A stretch of 64,000 nucleotides of DNA from positions 197,332 to 261,331 of the forward strand of contig VRVR01000042.1 of the NCBI GenBank assembly GCA_009859145.1, read 5' to 3'. This DNA is from Andalucia godoyi. Its lineage: Eukaryota > Discoba > Jakobea > Jakobida > Andaluciidae. Under the pieces are notes generated by a model. It had not been told where the DNA came from, searched no databases, and saw only the letters and a program-made list of their open reading frames with translations. Of this stretch, positions 27,182 through 37,413 are shown piece after piece (the stretch's first letter is position 1; each line of letters begins with the position of its first letter). Position numbers and translations under genes: made by a program.

Positions 27182-27775
27182 AAATAAAAACAAAGAACAC
27201 GTAGCTTGGATCTGTCTTCGGTGACAGCTTAGTCGATGACCACTAGCGATTCATGTTTTCTTGGCGAGCAGAACGAATGAGGAATCACGACCGAGGAATC
27301 GGGCAGAGCGCCACTGACTGTAAAAATCAGCATCCCGGCACGGAAGAGGAGGAAACGACGTGCGGGAAAAATCCACTGTAGTTCAAACGCGTATCGGGTG
27401 TAGTGATTATGCACACGCTGAGTTGATTCTAAAATTACTTTTTTTCGTGCATGTTGTTTTGAGCAGAGAGCATTCGTTGTTTTCTGACATCGCTCTTTGA
27501 ATGACACACTACTGACTTTCAAAGGCACTCCTTTCTTTTTTTTCTTCTATTACTTTTAGCAGTTCATTTCCGACGGCCTTTTTGTTTTGCTTTCCTTTTT
27601 CCTTTCCGTTGTTGGTGGATCTCTCAGTCACTTCCTCGTCCTTCGAACTTGTTGACCAGATTTTCTTTTTTTTTTCTTTCGGAAAAAGAAAAACAAAAAA
27701 CAAAAAACAAAAGCAAAAACAAACGAACAACAACAACAACAAGAAGCAATCAAGGGTTCAAAAAACAAAAAGAAA

Positions 27776-28312
27776 ATGCTGTCTATTTCTCGTACCGTTC
27801 GTTCTCTCATGTCTCGCTCTTTTGCGGTTCGCAGATTTGGTTCTGCCGCTCCAGTGTCCTCTGATGCAGCCGGTATGCTATCCTCTCTTTATCTTTCTCC
27901 AGTCTTTTTTTTCTTCCGTTCGCAGGGCGCTTATGTCTGGTTGCGGCTCTCGCTGCTCTATTGGCTGATTGCACTAATGCGTTTGATTTGACTTTCTGTA
28001 CTTGTTTACCCGCGTTTCATTCTCAAACACACAGCGCAACCAACTCAGGCATCTGCAACCGGACCGGAGGCCGAACAGCAGCACCACTCTTTCGACAGTG
28101 GTGTTATTGTCGGACCGTTCGGCACAAAGACAAATCCCGTTGTGGTCAAGACTGTTTTCTCAGAGCGTGTTGTGGGATGCCCGGGTGAATGCAAGGAGGG
28201 CGTTAACGAAGGCCTGCGATGGTGGGTTATGCAAGTTGGATCCGACTACGAGTGTCCCGAGTGCGGACAGTGGTTCAAGCTTGTCAAGGATGCCTCGACT
28301 GGACACCATTAA
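27776..28312 (+). CDS. COX5B: Cytochrome c oxidase subunit Vb (COX4 in yeast naming), two exons
   Basis: A nuclear-coded, zinc-binding subunit of respiratory complex IV. Exon 1 is 27776-27872 and exon 2 is 28035-28312. The 162-base intron begins GTATGC and ends CACACAG, and the join gives 124 residues. Exon 1 encodes an Arg/Ser-rich mitochondrial presequence ('MLSISRTVRSLMSRSF'). Exon 2 encodes the mature subunit, with 'GPFGTKTNPVVV', 'ERVVGC' and the terminal zinc motif 'YECPECGQWFKLV'. The first zinc cysteine pair reads C-x3-C ('GCPGEC') where animal proteins have C-x-C, a small variation. The intron falls almost exactly between targeting peptide and mature protein. A (GA)n array follows the stop. 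Confidence 0.95.
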
Positions 28313-28319
28313 GCATGCG

Positions 28320-28455
<136 letters not shown>

Positions 28456-28625
28456 GAGGAAGATGGATAGAGGGAAGAAGAAGCAGGAGCAGAGAGCAGA
28501 AGAAGCAAGGAGATGTGTATGACGGGATTTGGGAAAATGAATAATGGAGAAGCACGTGTTGTTTGGGAAATGCTGTTGCATGGTGCTTGCGAAATAATTT
28601 CCAAGACTGTGTGAATGCAAAAGTT

Positions 28626-28868
28626 TTATTGACTGGATCCTTCCGCTTCCTGTGCACGTCTTCTCGTTTCTCTTTTTCTTCTTCTTTTCTCAAATAATTT
28701 CCTTTTTTTTTTCTTTCTTTGTTGCTCAGCTTGCCTCAAATTCGAATCAGCCAAGCGCTCGGCTTCGAAAACCAACGACGACCACCGCCACAACAACCTG
28801 TTTTTTTCTCTTCTCGCCCACCTGTCCTTTCCTAGCTTTTCTGTTCTTGTTTTACACTCATAAACCAT
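28626..28868 (-). CDS. Possible small basic protein
   Basis: An 80-residue ATG-started frame. It is helical and very basic, with Arg/Lys-rich stretches in the second half ('RQAEQQRKKKKRKLFEK'). The stop codon overlaps an AATAAA sequence, as if a polyadenylation signal followed directly, which favours a real transcript. Against it: part of the Lys/Arg content simply reflects T/C-rich DNA on the other strand, and no family is recognised. It may be noncoding. Confidence 0.25.
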   Translation of the reverse strand: MVYECKTRTEKLGKDRWARREKNRLLWRWSSLVFEAERLADSNLRQAEQQRKKKKRKLFEKRRRKRETRRRAQEAEGSSQ

Positions 28869-28928
28869 ATATACATGTTGATATTGTTATTATACACGGA
28901 ACATCACAAGGTAGGAGATTTCGGAAGA

Positions 28929-28966
28929 ACAAAACAAAACAAAACAAAACAAAACAAAACAAAAAA
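28929..28966. repeat. (AAAAC)n microsatellite
   Basis: About seven copies of AAAAC followed by an A run, between COX5B and DRC7. Confidence 0.95.
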
Positions 28967-29246
28967 CTGGAAATATGCAGTGCGATTCACCCGGCTGTAA
29001 ATTGGTCCAACCGTTTTGATCGGGAATGCAGCTCTCTCTGATCGTTTCTTTTTCTGATTTCTCTTCGAAAAAATGGAATGCAAAACAAAAGACAAGTAAA
29101 TACAAGAGAAACACCAAAAAACAGAAAAGAAAAGAAAAAGAAACTGTCTCCGAAAGGTTTTCTTTTTTGGGTTTTATTCATTGATTTGTAGTTTATTGAT
29201 TTCTGTTTTGCATATTACAACCCAGCGATACTTTGTACTGGATTTA

Positions 29247-31943
29247 ATGGCAGTGACAACAGCGGTCCCGTTTTCAAAGCGGAACCGCGATCCGTTGATC
29301 CTAGCGTACGTGGACACGTTTCGAACTCAGTATACCCAGCTGTTCCCGTCTCGTTCGCCGCTTTTCCTGACAGCCGAAAACAGCGATGGCGATGAGAAGT
29401 TTGTGTGTCTTTCTGTTCGTCCTACTGAGCTTCCATACATTGAACTGTACGATCTTCCCAACATTGTTCGCTTCATTTCGGGGTATGTGGTGTACGAGCC
29501 GATGGACCCTCCCACGGTGTTGCCAGAGGTTCTTGTAGGCCCGGCCGCCACAATGACGCGGCAGTCTGGGAACTGCTTTGAGTTGTCCGTGCTCATGACA
29601 TCGCTTCTTATCGGAGCAGGATACGACGCCTATGTCGTTTATGGATATGCATCGCGTGCAACTTGCAACAATGATCTTTCGGGAACAGTATGCGATGTTG
29701 ATGTGTCGTGCGAGCTTGACTCCGTGAAGAAGGAGGACGACAAGGCAGCCCCAAAGACAAGGTACAAGCTTCGAAGGCGAGATCCGCTTGTCTCCAGGTA
29801 TGAAAAGAATCAAGAAGAAAAGCTCGCCAATGAAATGCGGAACCAAAAACTCGCTGCGACGAGTGACGGGGACGGTGCAGAAGAGGCTGCAAAGGCTCTG
29901 GAGCGAGTTCCGAAGCATGCGGATGAAGGAGGAGACGGCGCGGACGATTTTCGAGACGAGCTCTATGGCAAGCGTGTGCATGCATGGGTGCTGGTTTTGG
30001 CTGGAAAGAGAGATATGCAAAAACATATTTTCATCGAGCCCTCTACCGGGAAAATGTTGAACGTGGAGTCTGACGAAGCCTGCTTCCGCTATTTTGGAAT
30101 TGAGGCGCTGTTCAATCACCAGAATTACTGGGTCAATATGCAGTCGCTTCCAAAAGGCATTTACGGCATGAACTTCGATTTGACGGATCTGAAGAATTGG
30201 GAGTATGTGGTGATTGATGAAATGGCATTTGGAATGCCCCCTGAGCATGCCCTCAATGCAACCTCTGGAGCTGGAGGAAAAGACGGGGTGTTGCTCGATA
30301 TTTCTGCGTCTCCTATCCGCGGAAACAACTCAAAGGTCTCGTTCGACGTCTCCGAGTCATTGACACCCAGTGCGCTTGTTGCAGGCTCGAGTATTAACAG
30401 AGAAGGAGTCTCGGATGCGGCACGGATGCTTTCAACTTCGCGAGGGGATCTAGCGGATTTGACCGTGGAAGCAGGTGAGCTCGGCGATCAAATCTTGGAT
30501 TTACCACGATCCTGGGTCCGCAGTCTGGAGTTGTCAAAGTACGCGTTTGAATCTCGATATCCGGATGGAAGGAAGTTTTTGGAATTCCAAGATGCTTCTG
30601 TCGAAATGTACGCGCCGTATGTGCATCCCGAAGGGATTGTTCTGCGTGTGACGTATCATGATCGTGCGCGAGGCGTCATATCCTTGTTTTCGAATCGCAA
30701 GGACAAATTGAGGAAGCGCGTCGTCTTCGATGACGTTAAAGCAGGGCGCACAAGCGTGGAGCTGTTTCTCCCAGGAAAAAGAGGTGAGAACCAATATGAA
30801 GCACTCTCTCGTCTTGTGCAAATTCAAGGCCGAAGTCGTGAATTGCAGTTTTATGCGTCCGCTCGAACGGATGGTCTCGAATCTCGCATGGAGTATTTTG
30901 ATCCGACGTATCCCTCTGTTTCGGGGTATTTGAAAACGGTTGAAACGTTCGTTGGACGGGGCGATCATCTTGTTCGTCGAAAGGTGGTTTATTCTGCCAC
31001 GGGAGTTCAAACATCGGGTGCGCCCACTGCAGTGCCGGTGCTGTCCGTTGGTAGCTCAGGAGATCTCAACCACACGGCGAATTTGATGAGCTCTAGTCTT
31101 TTTAATGTTCCTGTGAACATTATCAAGCCGATTCTGAAGATCAGCGAGCAGTTTGCAGAAACAAATCCGGAAAGGATTGCAAAGAGAGTTTTTGACCGGC
31201 TTGCGCGATCTGTCCGCGTAATATACCACTATGCTCCGGACGCTATCACGCAGACCACGTACACATTTGCCCAAGTCGGCAAAGATAAACTGGACATTGA
31301 CATGTCCGTGAAGGATCCTTTCGCACGCCAGCCAGACGATCAGCAGTTGATGGATATGTATCAAAATCTTTTGATATCGGAGCGTGTGTCGGAACAGTCT
31401 GTACGCGAGTCAGAGAAGGAAGCGGGAGAAATTTTTGTGCAGCGAGATCGAGACGAGTCGAATGTCTTGTTTGAGACTTCAGTGTACGACACACTTCGGA
31501 ACAAGCCGTCTCAAGAAGAGATTGCGGCGCTTCGTGCTGCTCAAGAGGAAGAAGCGCGCAAGCGGTCGATGCGCGACTATCTGACTCCATTTCTTCCTCG
31601 ACCAGAGGGAGTCTTCACACGAGAAGAAGCGATTGCCACCAAAGAAGCAGCTCTCAAGGCCCTCAAAGAGCGTCTTATTGACCGCGCAACTATTATTCAG
31701 TCAAGATTGGACGAAGAAAAAGCCAATCATGCGCGACGAAAGCAAGCGTTTGTTCGAAACGAAGGGCACATGGACAAGGCCGAGGAGGAAGAGTTCCTCG
31801 CATACTGCGAAGACGCCATGTTTCGCATCCATATTTTGGAGCAGCGTTTGGCTCGTCACGAAGAGCTGGCAGTCGCCAAGTATGCCGAACTGGAAAACAA
31901 ACTCCGTGTCGACAACCGCTTGGCAACTTTTCTTAATGCCTAG
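29247..31943 (+). CDS. DRC7: Dynein regulatory complex subunit 7 (CCDC135-like)
   Basis: An 898-residue protein, close to the animal protein (~870). The frame opens upstream, but the ATG at 29247 ('MAVTTAVPFSKRNRDP') is the sensible start. DRC7 is part of the nexin-dynein regulatory complex linking outer doublets of motile cilia and flagella, where it helps coordinate dynein. A transglutaminase-like domain appears early, with 'QSGNCFELSVLMTSLLIGAGYD' at ~104-125 including the Cys, followed by 'VHAWVLVLAGKRDMQKHIF'. The middle is beta-rich and matches the family's long globular region. The last ~150 residues form a coiled coil ('EEEFLAYCEDAMFRIHILEQ'). Its presence implies that the organism builds a motile flagellum. 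An AATAAA at 32059-32064 may be its polyadenylation signal. Confidence 0.93.
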   Translation: MAVTTAVPFSKRNRDPLILAYVDTFRTQYTQLFPSRSPLFLTAENSDGDEKFVCLSVRPTELPYIELYDLPNIVRFISGYVVYEPMDPPTVLPEVLVGPAATMTRQSGNCFELSVLMTSLLIGAGYDAYVVYGYASRATCNNDLSGTVCDVDVSCELDSVKKEDDKAAPKTRYKLRRRDPLVSRYEKNQEEKLANEMRNQKLAATSDGDGAEEAAKALERVPKHADEGGDGADDFRDELYGKRVHAWVLVLAGKRDMQKHIFIEPSTGKMLNVESDEACFRYFGIEALFNHQNYWVNMQSLPKGIYGMNFDLTDLKNWEYVVIDEMAFGMPPEHALNATSGAGGKDGVLLDISASPIRGNNSKVSFDVSESLTPSALVAGSSINREGVSDAARMLSTSRGDLADLTVEAGELGDQILDLPRSWVRSLELSKYAFESRYPDGRKFLEFQDASVEMYAPYVHPEGIVLRVTYHDRARGVISLFSNRKDKLRKRVVFDDVKAGRTSVELFLPGKRGENQYEALSRLVQIQGRSRELQFYASARTDGLESRMEYFDPTYPSVSGYLKTVETFVGRGDHLVRRKVVYSATGVQTSGAPTAVPVLSVGSSGDLNHTANLMSSSLFNVPVNIIKPILKISEQFAETNPERIAKRVFDRLARSVRVIYHYAPDAITQTTYTFAQVGKDKLDIDMSVKDPFARQPDDQQLMDMYQNLLISERVSEQSVRESEKEAGEIFVQRDRDESNVLFETSVYDTLRNKPSQEEIAALRAAQEEEARKRSMRDYLTPFLPRPEGVFTREEAIATKEAALKALKERLIDRATIIQSRLDEEKANHARRKQAFVRNEGHMDKAEEEEFLAYCEDAMFRIHILEQRLARHEELAVAKYAELENKLRVDNRLATFLNA

Positions 31944-32058
31944 CATTTTCCTTCTCCTTCTCCTTCTCCTTCTCCTTCTCCTCCTTCTCCTTCCCATTGC
32001 CTTCCGTCGAAGCGCGGGAAAAACGCAAACGTTTTCGAGAAATCTTCTGTAAAAATTC

Positions 32059-32064
32059 AATAAA
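32059..32064 (+). terminator. Possible polyadenylation signal of DRC7
   Basis: An AATAAA hexamer about 116 bases after the DRC7 stop, preceded by a (CTTCTC)n pyrimidine tract (31947-31995). Confidence 0.4.
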
Positions 32065-32223
32065 ACTAAACACAAACAAAAAAAGTTTGCACCCATTTTT
32101 CTTTCAGACTTGCATTTCTTTCCCCATTCTCGTTTGCTTTGCCTTTTGTTGTTTTCGAGCTTATTTCGTTTCTTTGCATTTGCATTTGCATTTGTGCACG
32201 GGTCTTTTTTGTTCTTGTTTTGA

Positions 32224-35200
32224 ATGCCTCTCTCGTATCTTCCGCTCTTTGGGGCACTTTGTGACGAAGAGACTTCCGTGTCGCTAATTCTGAAGCAAAG
32301 TGAGTTTTCAGCGCTCAACACGAGCACGCTGCATGTTCTGCCTCCCTTTCAAAATGGTGACTTGTTCAAGTCGTTTCCCAATCCTCGGTTTCCTCTCAGC
32401 GATGATGGATCCGCAAAAACGTTCCTTTCCGAGATTTTAGGGGTTTGCGCGGATCGCGGATGTTCGCTTTCCGTGGAAGATGTTCACTCAACGATCCAAG
32501 TGAATGGTGGCTCCACGAAAAACCTGTATCCGCTCGTTGCACATGGAGACCGACAGGCTATTGCACTGTTTTTGCACTCGGTCTTCAGAGAAAGAGTGTT
32601 TTATCTGAAATCAATACTGGCGCTTCTTGAAAGAGACGTTCATTTTGCGGCGCGTCCGTCTCTCCCTGCGGCAGTTGTGCAGTCTCTGCTGTGTCTGTTG
32701 CGGTTTTCGAATGTGTCTTCAGGCCCGCTGTTCGTGATTGAACTATGGAGAAAGGAATTGAACACAGAGTATGTATTGCTGCTCAAGGTATTGTTGATGA
32801 TTGCGGGGCGGTCGGAATCACTGAATAAGATGTTAGCAGATGATCTGCTCCAGTCGCTGGACGATGCCATCGACGCGTTCTCCTTCTTTCGAGAAAGATT
32901 TTCTGTTGTGGTGTCGGACGTCGAATTGGTTGTCGAGCAGGGGTTCTTGCTGCTGTTCGGTTCCGTTTTCCGCTTGAAAAGTGCGTTTCGAAGAATCCCC
33001 GGATTGGCTGTCTTGTGTTCAAACCCTGCAGAAGAAGCTACAGAACAGCTGAGTTCGCTGGTGAGTGCAATCTGTGACCAAGTTTCGCATGCCGAGAGTT
33101 TGGAGTCCCAAACAAAGTTTTCTGTGTTGATGGGGTGCCTTCATTGCTGCTCTGCAGTGCTGACGTGGTTCAACAAACACTCCATTGTCAGCTCAAACGG
33201 TTCGTTTCTACCACAGCTGCTGCACGTTGCGGGAGAATGTCTTCGTTCCATGTACCTGACAGGCGATGTTGCATTTGGTTATCACCAAATGCTGATTCGT
33301 AGAAATGTGTATTTTCCGCTCTTCGATGTTCAGGATGTTGAAAGAAGGTCTTTTTTGGATTTCCGATTTCCATGGTCGTTCCCTTGTGCCGTCGACATTC
33401 CAACCCTGGAATCATTTGTGCATGCATTCAAGTTTTCCTGGCCTCTACAAGCGCGTGATTTTTTTTCTTTTCTTGCCCTGTCCGCGGCAAGACTGCCGGA
33501 CGATGCGTCAAATTTCATGGCGCTGTTTGACATGAGATCCATTATGATCGCTCAAAATGGATCCGAAACTGTTTTCCCAGACCTGTACCAGTTGTTTTCA
33601 AATGTTGCGGATTCGTCGAGCGCAGACTCCTTCAACGCCGAGGATTTCTCAACCTTGCCAGAAACATGTGGATTCTCATCCGGCTGCCAGCTGCATCGAC
33701 TAACATTCGCTCACAGTGCATTGGAATGGGTAATCAAAATCATTGATTCGTGTGGCCCTGGTGGGGTGCCGTTAGACACGAATGTGTGGGAAGACATAGT
33801 CGATGCATTCTTGCTGTTTTGTCTGAGTCTCTTGCGTGCGCAGAAGAAGGCATGTTTTTCAAAACTGCGCGATGTGGTGTACCAAACAGTCGGTGTGCAG
33901 TTCGAGCCATTTTTGGTACACTTGCTGCCAGGGATCCGGCGACCGAGGACGGTTTCTGTCATGTTGTACACCCTGAATCTTTTAGATGTTTGTTCTGTTT
34001 TTGCAGATGTGCTCAAAACACTGGCGACGTCCAATGATGTTCCGAGTTTGTTGAATTTCCAACAAGGGATCACCTCTTTGCTGCTATTTCTGCGCACAGT
34101 CAACGTGTCGAACAGCCATGAAGGCAGTTTCGACAGTGTTTCCAATTTCCTGGGTCTGGTCGTTCGCAGTGTCGTCCCATCCGAGCTTGGCGTTCGCCCA
34201 CTGTTGCTCATGTGTGATCTGATGTTCAATATCTTGCCGGCGAATGCGGCGCCGTTCGCACAAGAACTTGCACGTCAATTATTTACGACATTCTCGTTCG
34301 CAGCCATTGATTCTGAGGTACGGACGGACTCCGTCGCAGCTCTCGGGCCCAGCTTAACGTGGTGCTCTTCTTTGTTGCAGAATGATATCGCATTCCACCA
34401 AATGGCGATTGTATTCTCTGTTTCCTCGTTGAACGCACTGTTTCTTGCGAGGGGGATCGTGTCTGTCATTGTGAGCAATGCTCTCAGTTTTGTCCCTGAT
34501 ATGCCTGATACGCGTGCTTTGGTTCCACACAACTTGCACGCTCCTGTTTGTGCTGCTATTTCGTTTGCACTCATGTATCCAGACGTTGTCGATTCTCGTC
34601 TGATGTTCCTGCTTGTGTCGCGACTGTGTCTGTACAGCCAGCCGTTTCTCGAGCATGTCAGGAATCATGAGTTAAAAGGGAAATTGTTGGCCGTGATTTC
34701 ACCAGTTTCTTCTGAATTAGTGGAAAAGAACCGCTTTTGTTTGCTCAACACCGGCGTGACTTTCGGTGATCCAAGAACGATAGTTAAGGAAATCGTATTG
34801 TCAGAGACAAGTCAGCGACAGTTCTGTCTAGCAGGTCTCGAGGTCGATTCTCCCCATCGTTTTATTTGCTTTGTTGTAACTCTTGCAGAAGTCCTCCGGC
34901 GGGTCAATCGCAGTTCTTGCCCTCCGCACGTTGCGACGGTCGTCGGTGAATTCTCTCACAAGTTTTTAAAGCGTTCGTCGTCGATTTGCAAAAGTATTTT
35001 GCGTTCACTGTCTGTGACAACGTCGACGTTTTTTGCAGACCGGGAGAAGCTCTTCATGGATTTTGCAAAGGCGCTGTGTTTCTTGCACACGTTTTCTCTC
35101 CGGACCCACTCTTTGGAAGTCAGCAGGAGCTGTTTTGTCGACCTTCTTTTGGTGATCACTGATTTTCCAGTGGCGCATTCCGTTGTGTGCCCTCTTATTG

Positions 35201-36540
35201 CGGAAGCTTTCCTTCATATGATTGCCATCTCGTGTGGACAGCCTGCGTCCGATCTCGAAACTCTGCAGAGATTTTTATCCGACCAGATATTGCAGTATGT
35301 CTGCCAGACGGCGTCTGGCGATCTGAAAACTTCGTATCTTCGAACGTTGACAATGTGGCTTTCCGTGACGGATGCTTCGACGGCATTAGTGGGTTCGCGC
35401 GTGTGTGATGTTCTCTCGTCCTGTCCCTTGATCGTCGATCTCGCTGTCTCTCAGTCCTCTGTGTCCCCTTCCGACTCTTTCTTCGTCTTGTCGTTTATCT
35501 CGCCGTCGGTGTTTGCTTCTCGCTGGATCGCTGCTGTTGAAATGATCAAGTTTGAGCTGATTGGCAACGGTGCCCACTTCTTGGAGGCCTCGTCGTTTTT
35601 GATTTCGTACTTTTTACGATTTGGTGTGCAAGTCTTGTCCTTCATTAACATTCCCGAGTTGATTGATTGTCTCGTGTTGAACAAGCAGTTGTCGTCGAGT
35701 ACGATGTTGGATGTTTCGTGGTTCATGTGTCTTTCCATTGTGGATGTTCTGCTGCATATGGAGAACGCAACAGGCCAAGTTTCACAGGCGTATCCAAAAG
35801 TTGCCGCAGCGCTGCATTGTTTTGCTTCCGTGCATTTGCAGCAGCTTGTGCATGGCATTCGACTGTTTAGCGTTGATCCGTCGTTTGGCTCAGCCATGTT
35901 CTTTGCGTTTTCCTCAAAGGTAGTTTTCCACTTGGTCCAGTCGGATATGATTTCAAATCTGCTGGACCAGCGCGTGTCCTTGTCTGTCAAGTCTTCCGTA
36001 GCATCCACTTCGCTGCGCGAATGTCTGTTCGTGTCTCTTTGTGATATTTTGAGAGCAGTTCGGGAGTCTCGAAAGTTCTTTTTGAAGTTTGTTCCACGGA
36101 ATTTCGCGAGTTCCATGAAGGATTCGTTTACGTCTAATCTTGTGTTTGAAGGTTTTGAGGATGTCTGTCGCAACGATTTGTTCATGAAAAGTTACAAAGC
36201 AGTGGACTGGAAAAGCGTGCGGTCGAATTCGGAGGTTGCATCGCTGCTGCGCAAGCTCCCAAATCCATACAGCGGTATGCCACAACATCAGTCCGGAGGA
36301 TCCGTTGACTCTGTGGTCGCAATGATGCTGATTGGCGGCTTCTATTTGACCCGGTCCGCGGTGTTCTCATGCGAAAGAGGAGGAAGCATGGTGTCTGTTT
36401 TGGAAGACGAATGCCGAAACTTCCTGACTTCCTTTCCCAACGTTCGCCAGTTCGAATTCAACGACATCTCGCTCCGCTCTCTCGTTCCGTCTGTCTCGGA
36501 TCATCTCTTGTTTTTGCTGCTCAGGGCGGCGCATCAATGA
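32224..36540 (+). CDS. Large alpha-helical protein, possibly a Nup188-type nucleoporin
   Basis: A 1438-residue protein in one exon, starting at the ATG 32224 ('MPLSYLPLFGALCD'). It is Leu/Phe/Ser/Val-rich with hydrophobic helices throughout, but no clear run of true membrane segments, as expected for an alpha-solenoid. The N-terminal pattern ('HGDRQAIALFLHSVFRERVF', then 'LKSILALL') resembles the N-terminal region of Nup188/Nup192-type inner-ring nucleoporins, in which a helix with Glu-Arg precedes a Leu-rich helix. Length and fold also fit. If correct, it would be a scaffold of the nuclear pore. Other large helical-repeat proteins remain possible, and the function is a weak inference. Cysteine content is high for a solenoid. 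Confidence 0.82.
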   Translation: MPLSYLPLFGALCDEETSVSLILKQSEFSALNTSTLHVLPPFQNGDLFKSFPNPRFPLSDDGSAKTFLSEILGVCADRGCSLSVEDVHSTIQVNGGSTKNLYPLVAHGDRQAIALFLHSVFRERVFYLKSILALLERDVHFAARPSLPAAVVQSLLCLLRFSNVSSGPLFVIELWRKELNTEYVLLLKVLLMIAGRSESLNKMLADDLLQSLDDAIDAFSFFRERFSVVVSDVELVVEQGFLLLFGSVFRLKSAFRRIPGLAVLCSNPAEEATEQLSSLVSAICDQVSHAESLESQTKFSVLMGCLHCCSAVLTWFNKHSIVSSNGSFLPQLLHVAGECLRSMYLTGDVAFGYHQMLIRRNVYFPLFDVQDVERRSFLDFRFPWSFPCAVDIPTLESFVHAFKFSWPLQARDFFSFLALSAARLPDDASNFMALFDMRSIMIAQNGSETVFPDLYQLFSNVADSSSADSFNAEDFSTLPETCGFSSGCQLHRLTFAHSALEWVIKIIDSCGPGGVPLDTNVWEDIVDAFLLFCLSLLRAQKKACFSKLRDVVYQTVGVQFEPFLVHLLPGIRRPRTVSVMLYTLNLLDVCSVFADVLKTLATSNDVPSLLNFQQGITSLLLFLRTVNVSNSHEGSFDSVSNFLGLVVRSVVPSELGVRPLLLMCDLMFNILPANAAPFAQELARQLFTTFSFAAIDSEVRTDSVAALGPSLTWCSSLLQNDIAFHQMAIVFSVSSLNALFLARGIVSVIVSNALSFVPDMPDTRALVPHNLHAPVCAAISFALMYPDVVDSRLMFLLVSRLCLYSQPFLEHVRNHELKGKLLAVISPVSSELVEKNRFCLLNTGVTFGDPRTIVKEIVLSETSQRQFCLAGLEVDSPHRFICFVVTLAEVLRRVNRSSCPPHVATVVGEFSHKFLKRSSSICKSILRSLSVTTSTFFADREKLFMDFAKALCFLHTFSLRTHSLEVSRSCFVDLLLVITDFPVAHSVVCPLIAEAFLHMIAISCGQPASDLETLQRFLSDQILQYVCQTASGDLKTSYLRTLTMWLSVTDASTALVGSRVCDVLSSCPLIVDLAVSQSSVSPSDSFFVLSFISPSVFASRWIAAVEMIKFELIGNGAHFLEASSFLISYFLRFGVQVLSFINIPELIDCLVLNKQLSSSTMLDVSWFMCLSIVDVLLHMENATGQVSQAYPKVAAALHCFASVHLQQLVHGIRLFSVDPSFGSAMFFAFSSKVVFHLVQSDMISNLLDQRVSLSVKSSVASTSLRECLFVSLCDILRAVRESRKFFLKFVPRNFASSMKDSFTSNLVFEGFEDVCRNDLFMKSYKAVDWKSVRSNSEVASLLRKLPNPYSGMPQHQSGGSVDSVVAMMLIGGFYLTRSAVFSCERGGSMVSVLEDECRNFLTSFPNVRQFEFNDISLRSLVPSVSDHLLFLLLRAAHQ

Positions 36541-37413
36541 CATTAAATGTGTTTATAAGGGTGCTTCCTTAAAAAATTGAGCTCGGAGATTCCGAAGACT
36601 TCTTCCATCTCCGTTTTCCCGTTTTTCAGTCTTCTTCTTTTCTTTCTGCTACCCGTTTTGTATGATTATTATTTTGGTTTCCCTTTTAGAATTTCCTTTC
36701 TCAATTTCATCTCCTGCACCCGTTTCCTACTTCTGCTTCTGTTCCCCTCTGCTGGTGCTTCTTCCGACCGTTGAATAATGACACGCCATTGTCATGCACA
36801 CGGAAGGAAGTATACATAAGCAGACACGGTCAATACTGGCCGACACCAGCACGTTTGTTTCACAGGAATTCGTGCTTACGCACGCTCGGCCTTTAATGCA
36901 ACATCCGTAGCCATCTATTCTATCAATCGTTGGTTTGGTTTTTTGGGTCCACTTTTTGCAACGTTTATGCCATAAGGCGACCGAGTATCGCGAGCGGCGG
37001 AAGAAAAGTGTTTGCATGTCCCGCATGTAGCTCACCGATTGATCGAGATTGGGAACGGAGCGCGGAACATTTATCTGAAGAGCGCCGAGAGGCGTGTTGG
37101 GGCCTATTCCCTTCCAGGCAACGGGATGCAAGATTGAATATGCATGTCTATTCGTTGGTATACATGTTCAGTGTATACTGTAGGCGTCGATTGAAATGGG
37201 ACGCGCCATAAAAGGGAAAAAATCGTCTCGCTTGAGTGCTGCGTGCCTTTTGTCCTTTTGCGAGCCAAATAGAAGACCAATAACAACAGCAAAAACGTGA
37301 ACATGTTCGTGTCTCCAAACAGTCGAGAATTGTGATTTCTTTTCATTTTGATATTTTTATATTTTGATTTGAGTGTTTTCATTATCGTCCTCGTTTCTGG
37401 GTATCTTGAAAGA
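36541..37413. other. Intergenic region holding dispersed repeat copy B
   Basis: An 873-base gap between two plus-strand genes. The first part is T-rich, repeat copy B fills 36770-37190, and the last ~220 bases should be the RAD51-like promoter. No gene is supported. Confidence 0.6.
36770..37190 (-). repeat. Dispersed intergenic repeat, copy B (~420 bp)
   Basis: Copy B is an inverted and nearly full-length match to copy A (19410-19800). Its 36787-36880 part corresponds to A's right end, and 37029-37190 to A's left half. The middle (about 36895-37020) is more diverged. It lies downstream of the Nup188-like gene, in the same gene-to-gene setting as the other copies. Confidence 0.85.

Larger units (their letters stand above)
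26515..27775. other. Large divergent intergenic region between TBCC and COX5B
   Basis: A 1261-base gap. Near TBCC it has an AT-repeat palindrome (26618-26648). A 15-base poly-C lies at 27167-27181. The COX5B side is T-rich and then A-rich up to its start. Two stretches look somewhat coding: a plus-strand frame around 26960-27111 and a minus-strand frame ending at a TAA at 27229 ('GALPDSSVVIPHSF'). The latter follows an acceptor-like site near 27380 and could be the last exon of a small gene. Neither has a clear start or family, so I do not annotate them as genes. Confidence 0.4.

Noticed and set aside
29301-30248. A 315-residue minus-strand open frame
   Set aside because: It is antisense to DRC7 and has no domain of its own.
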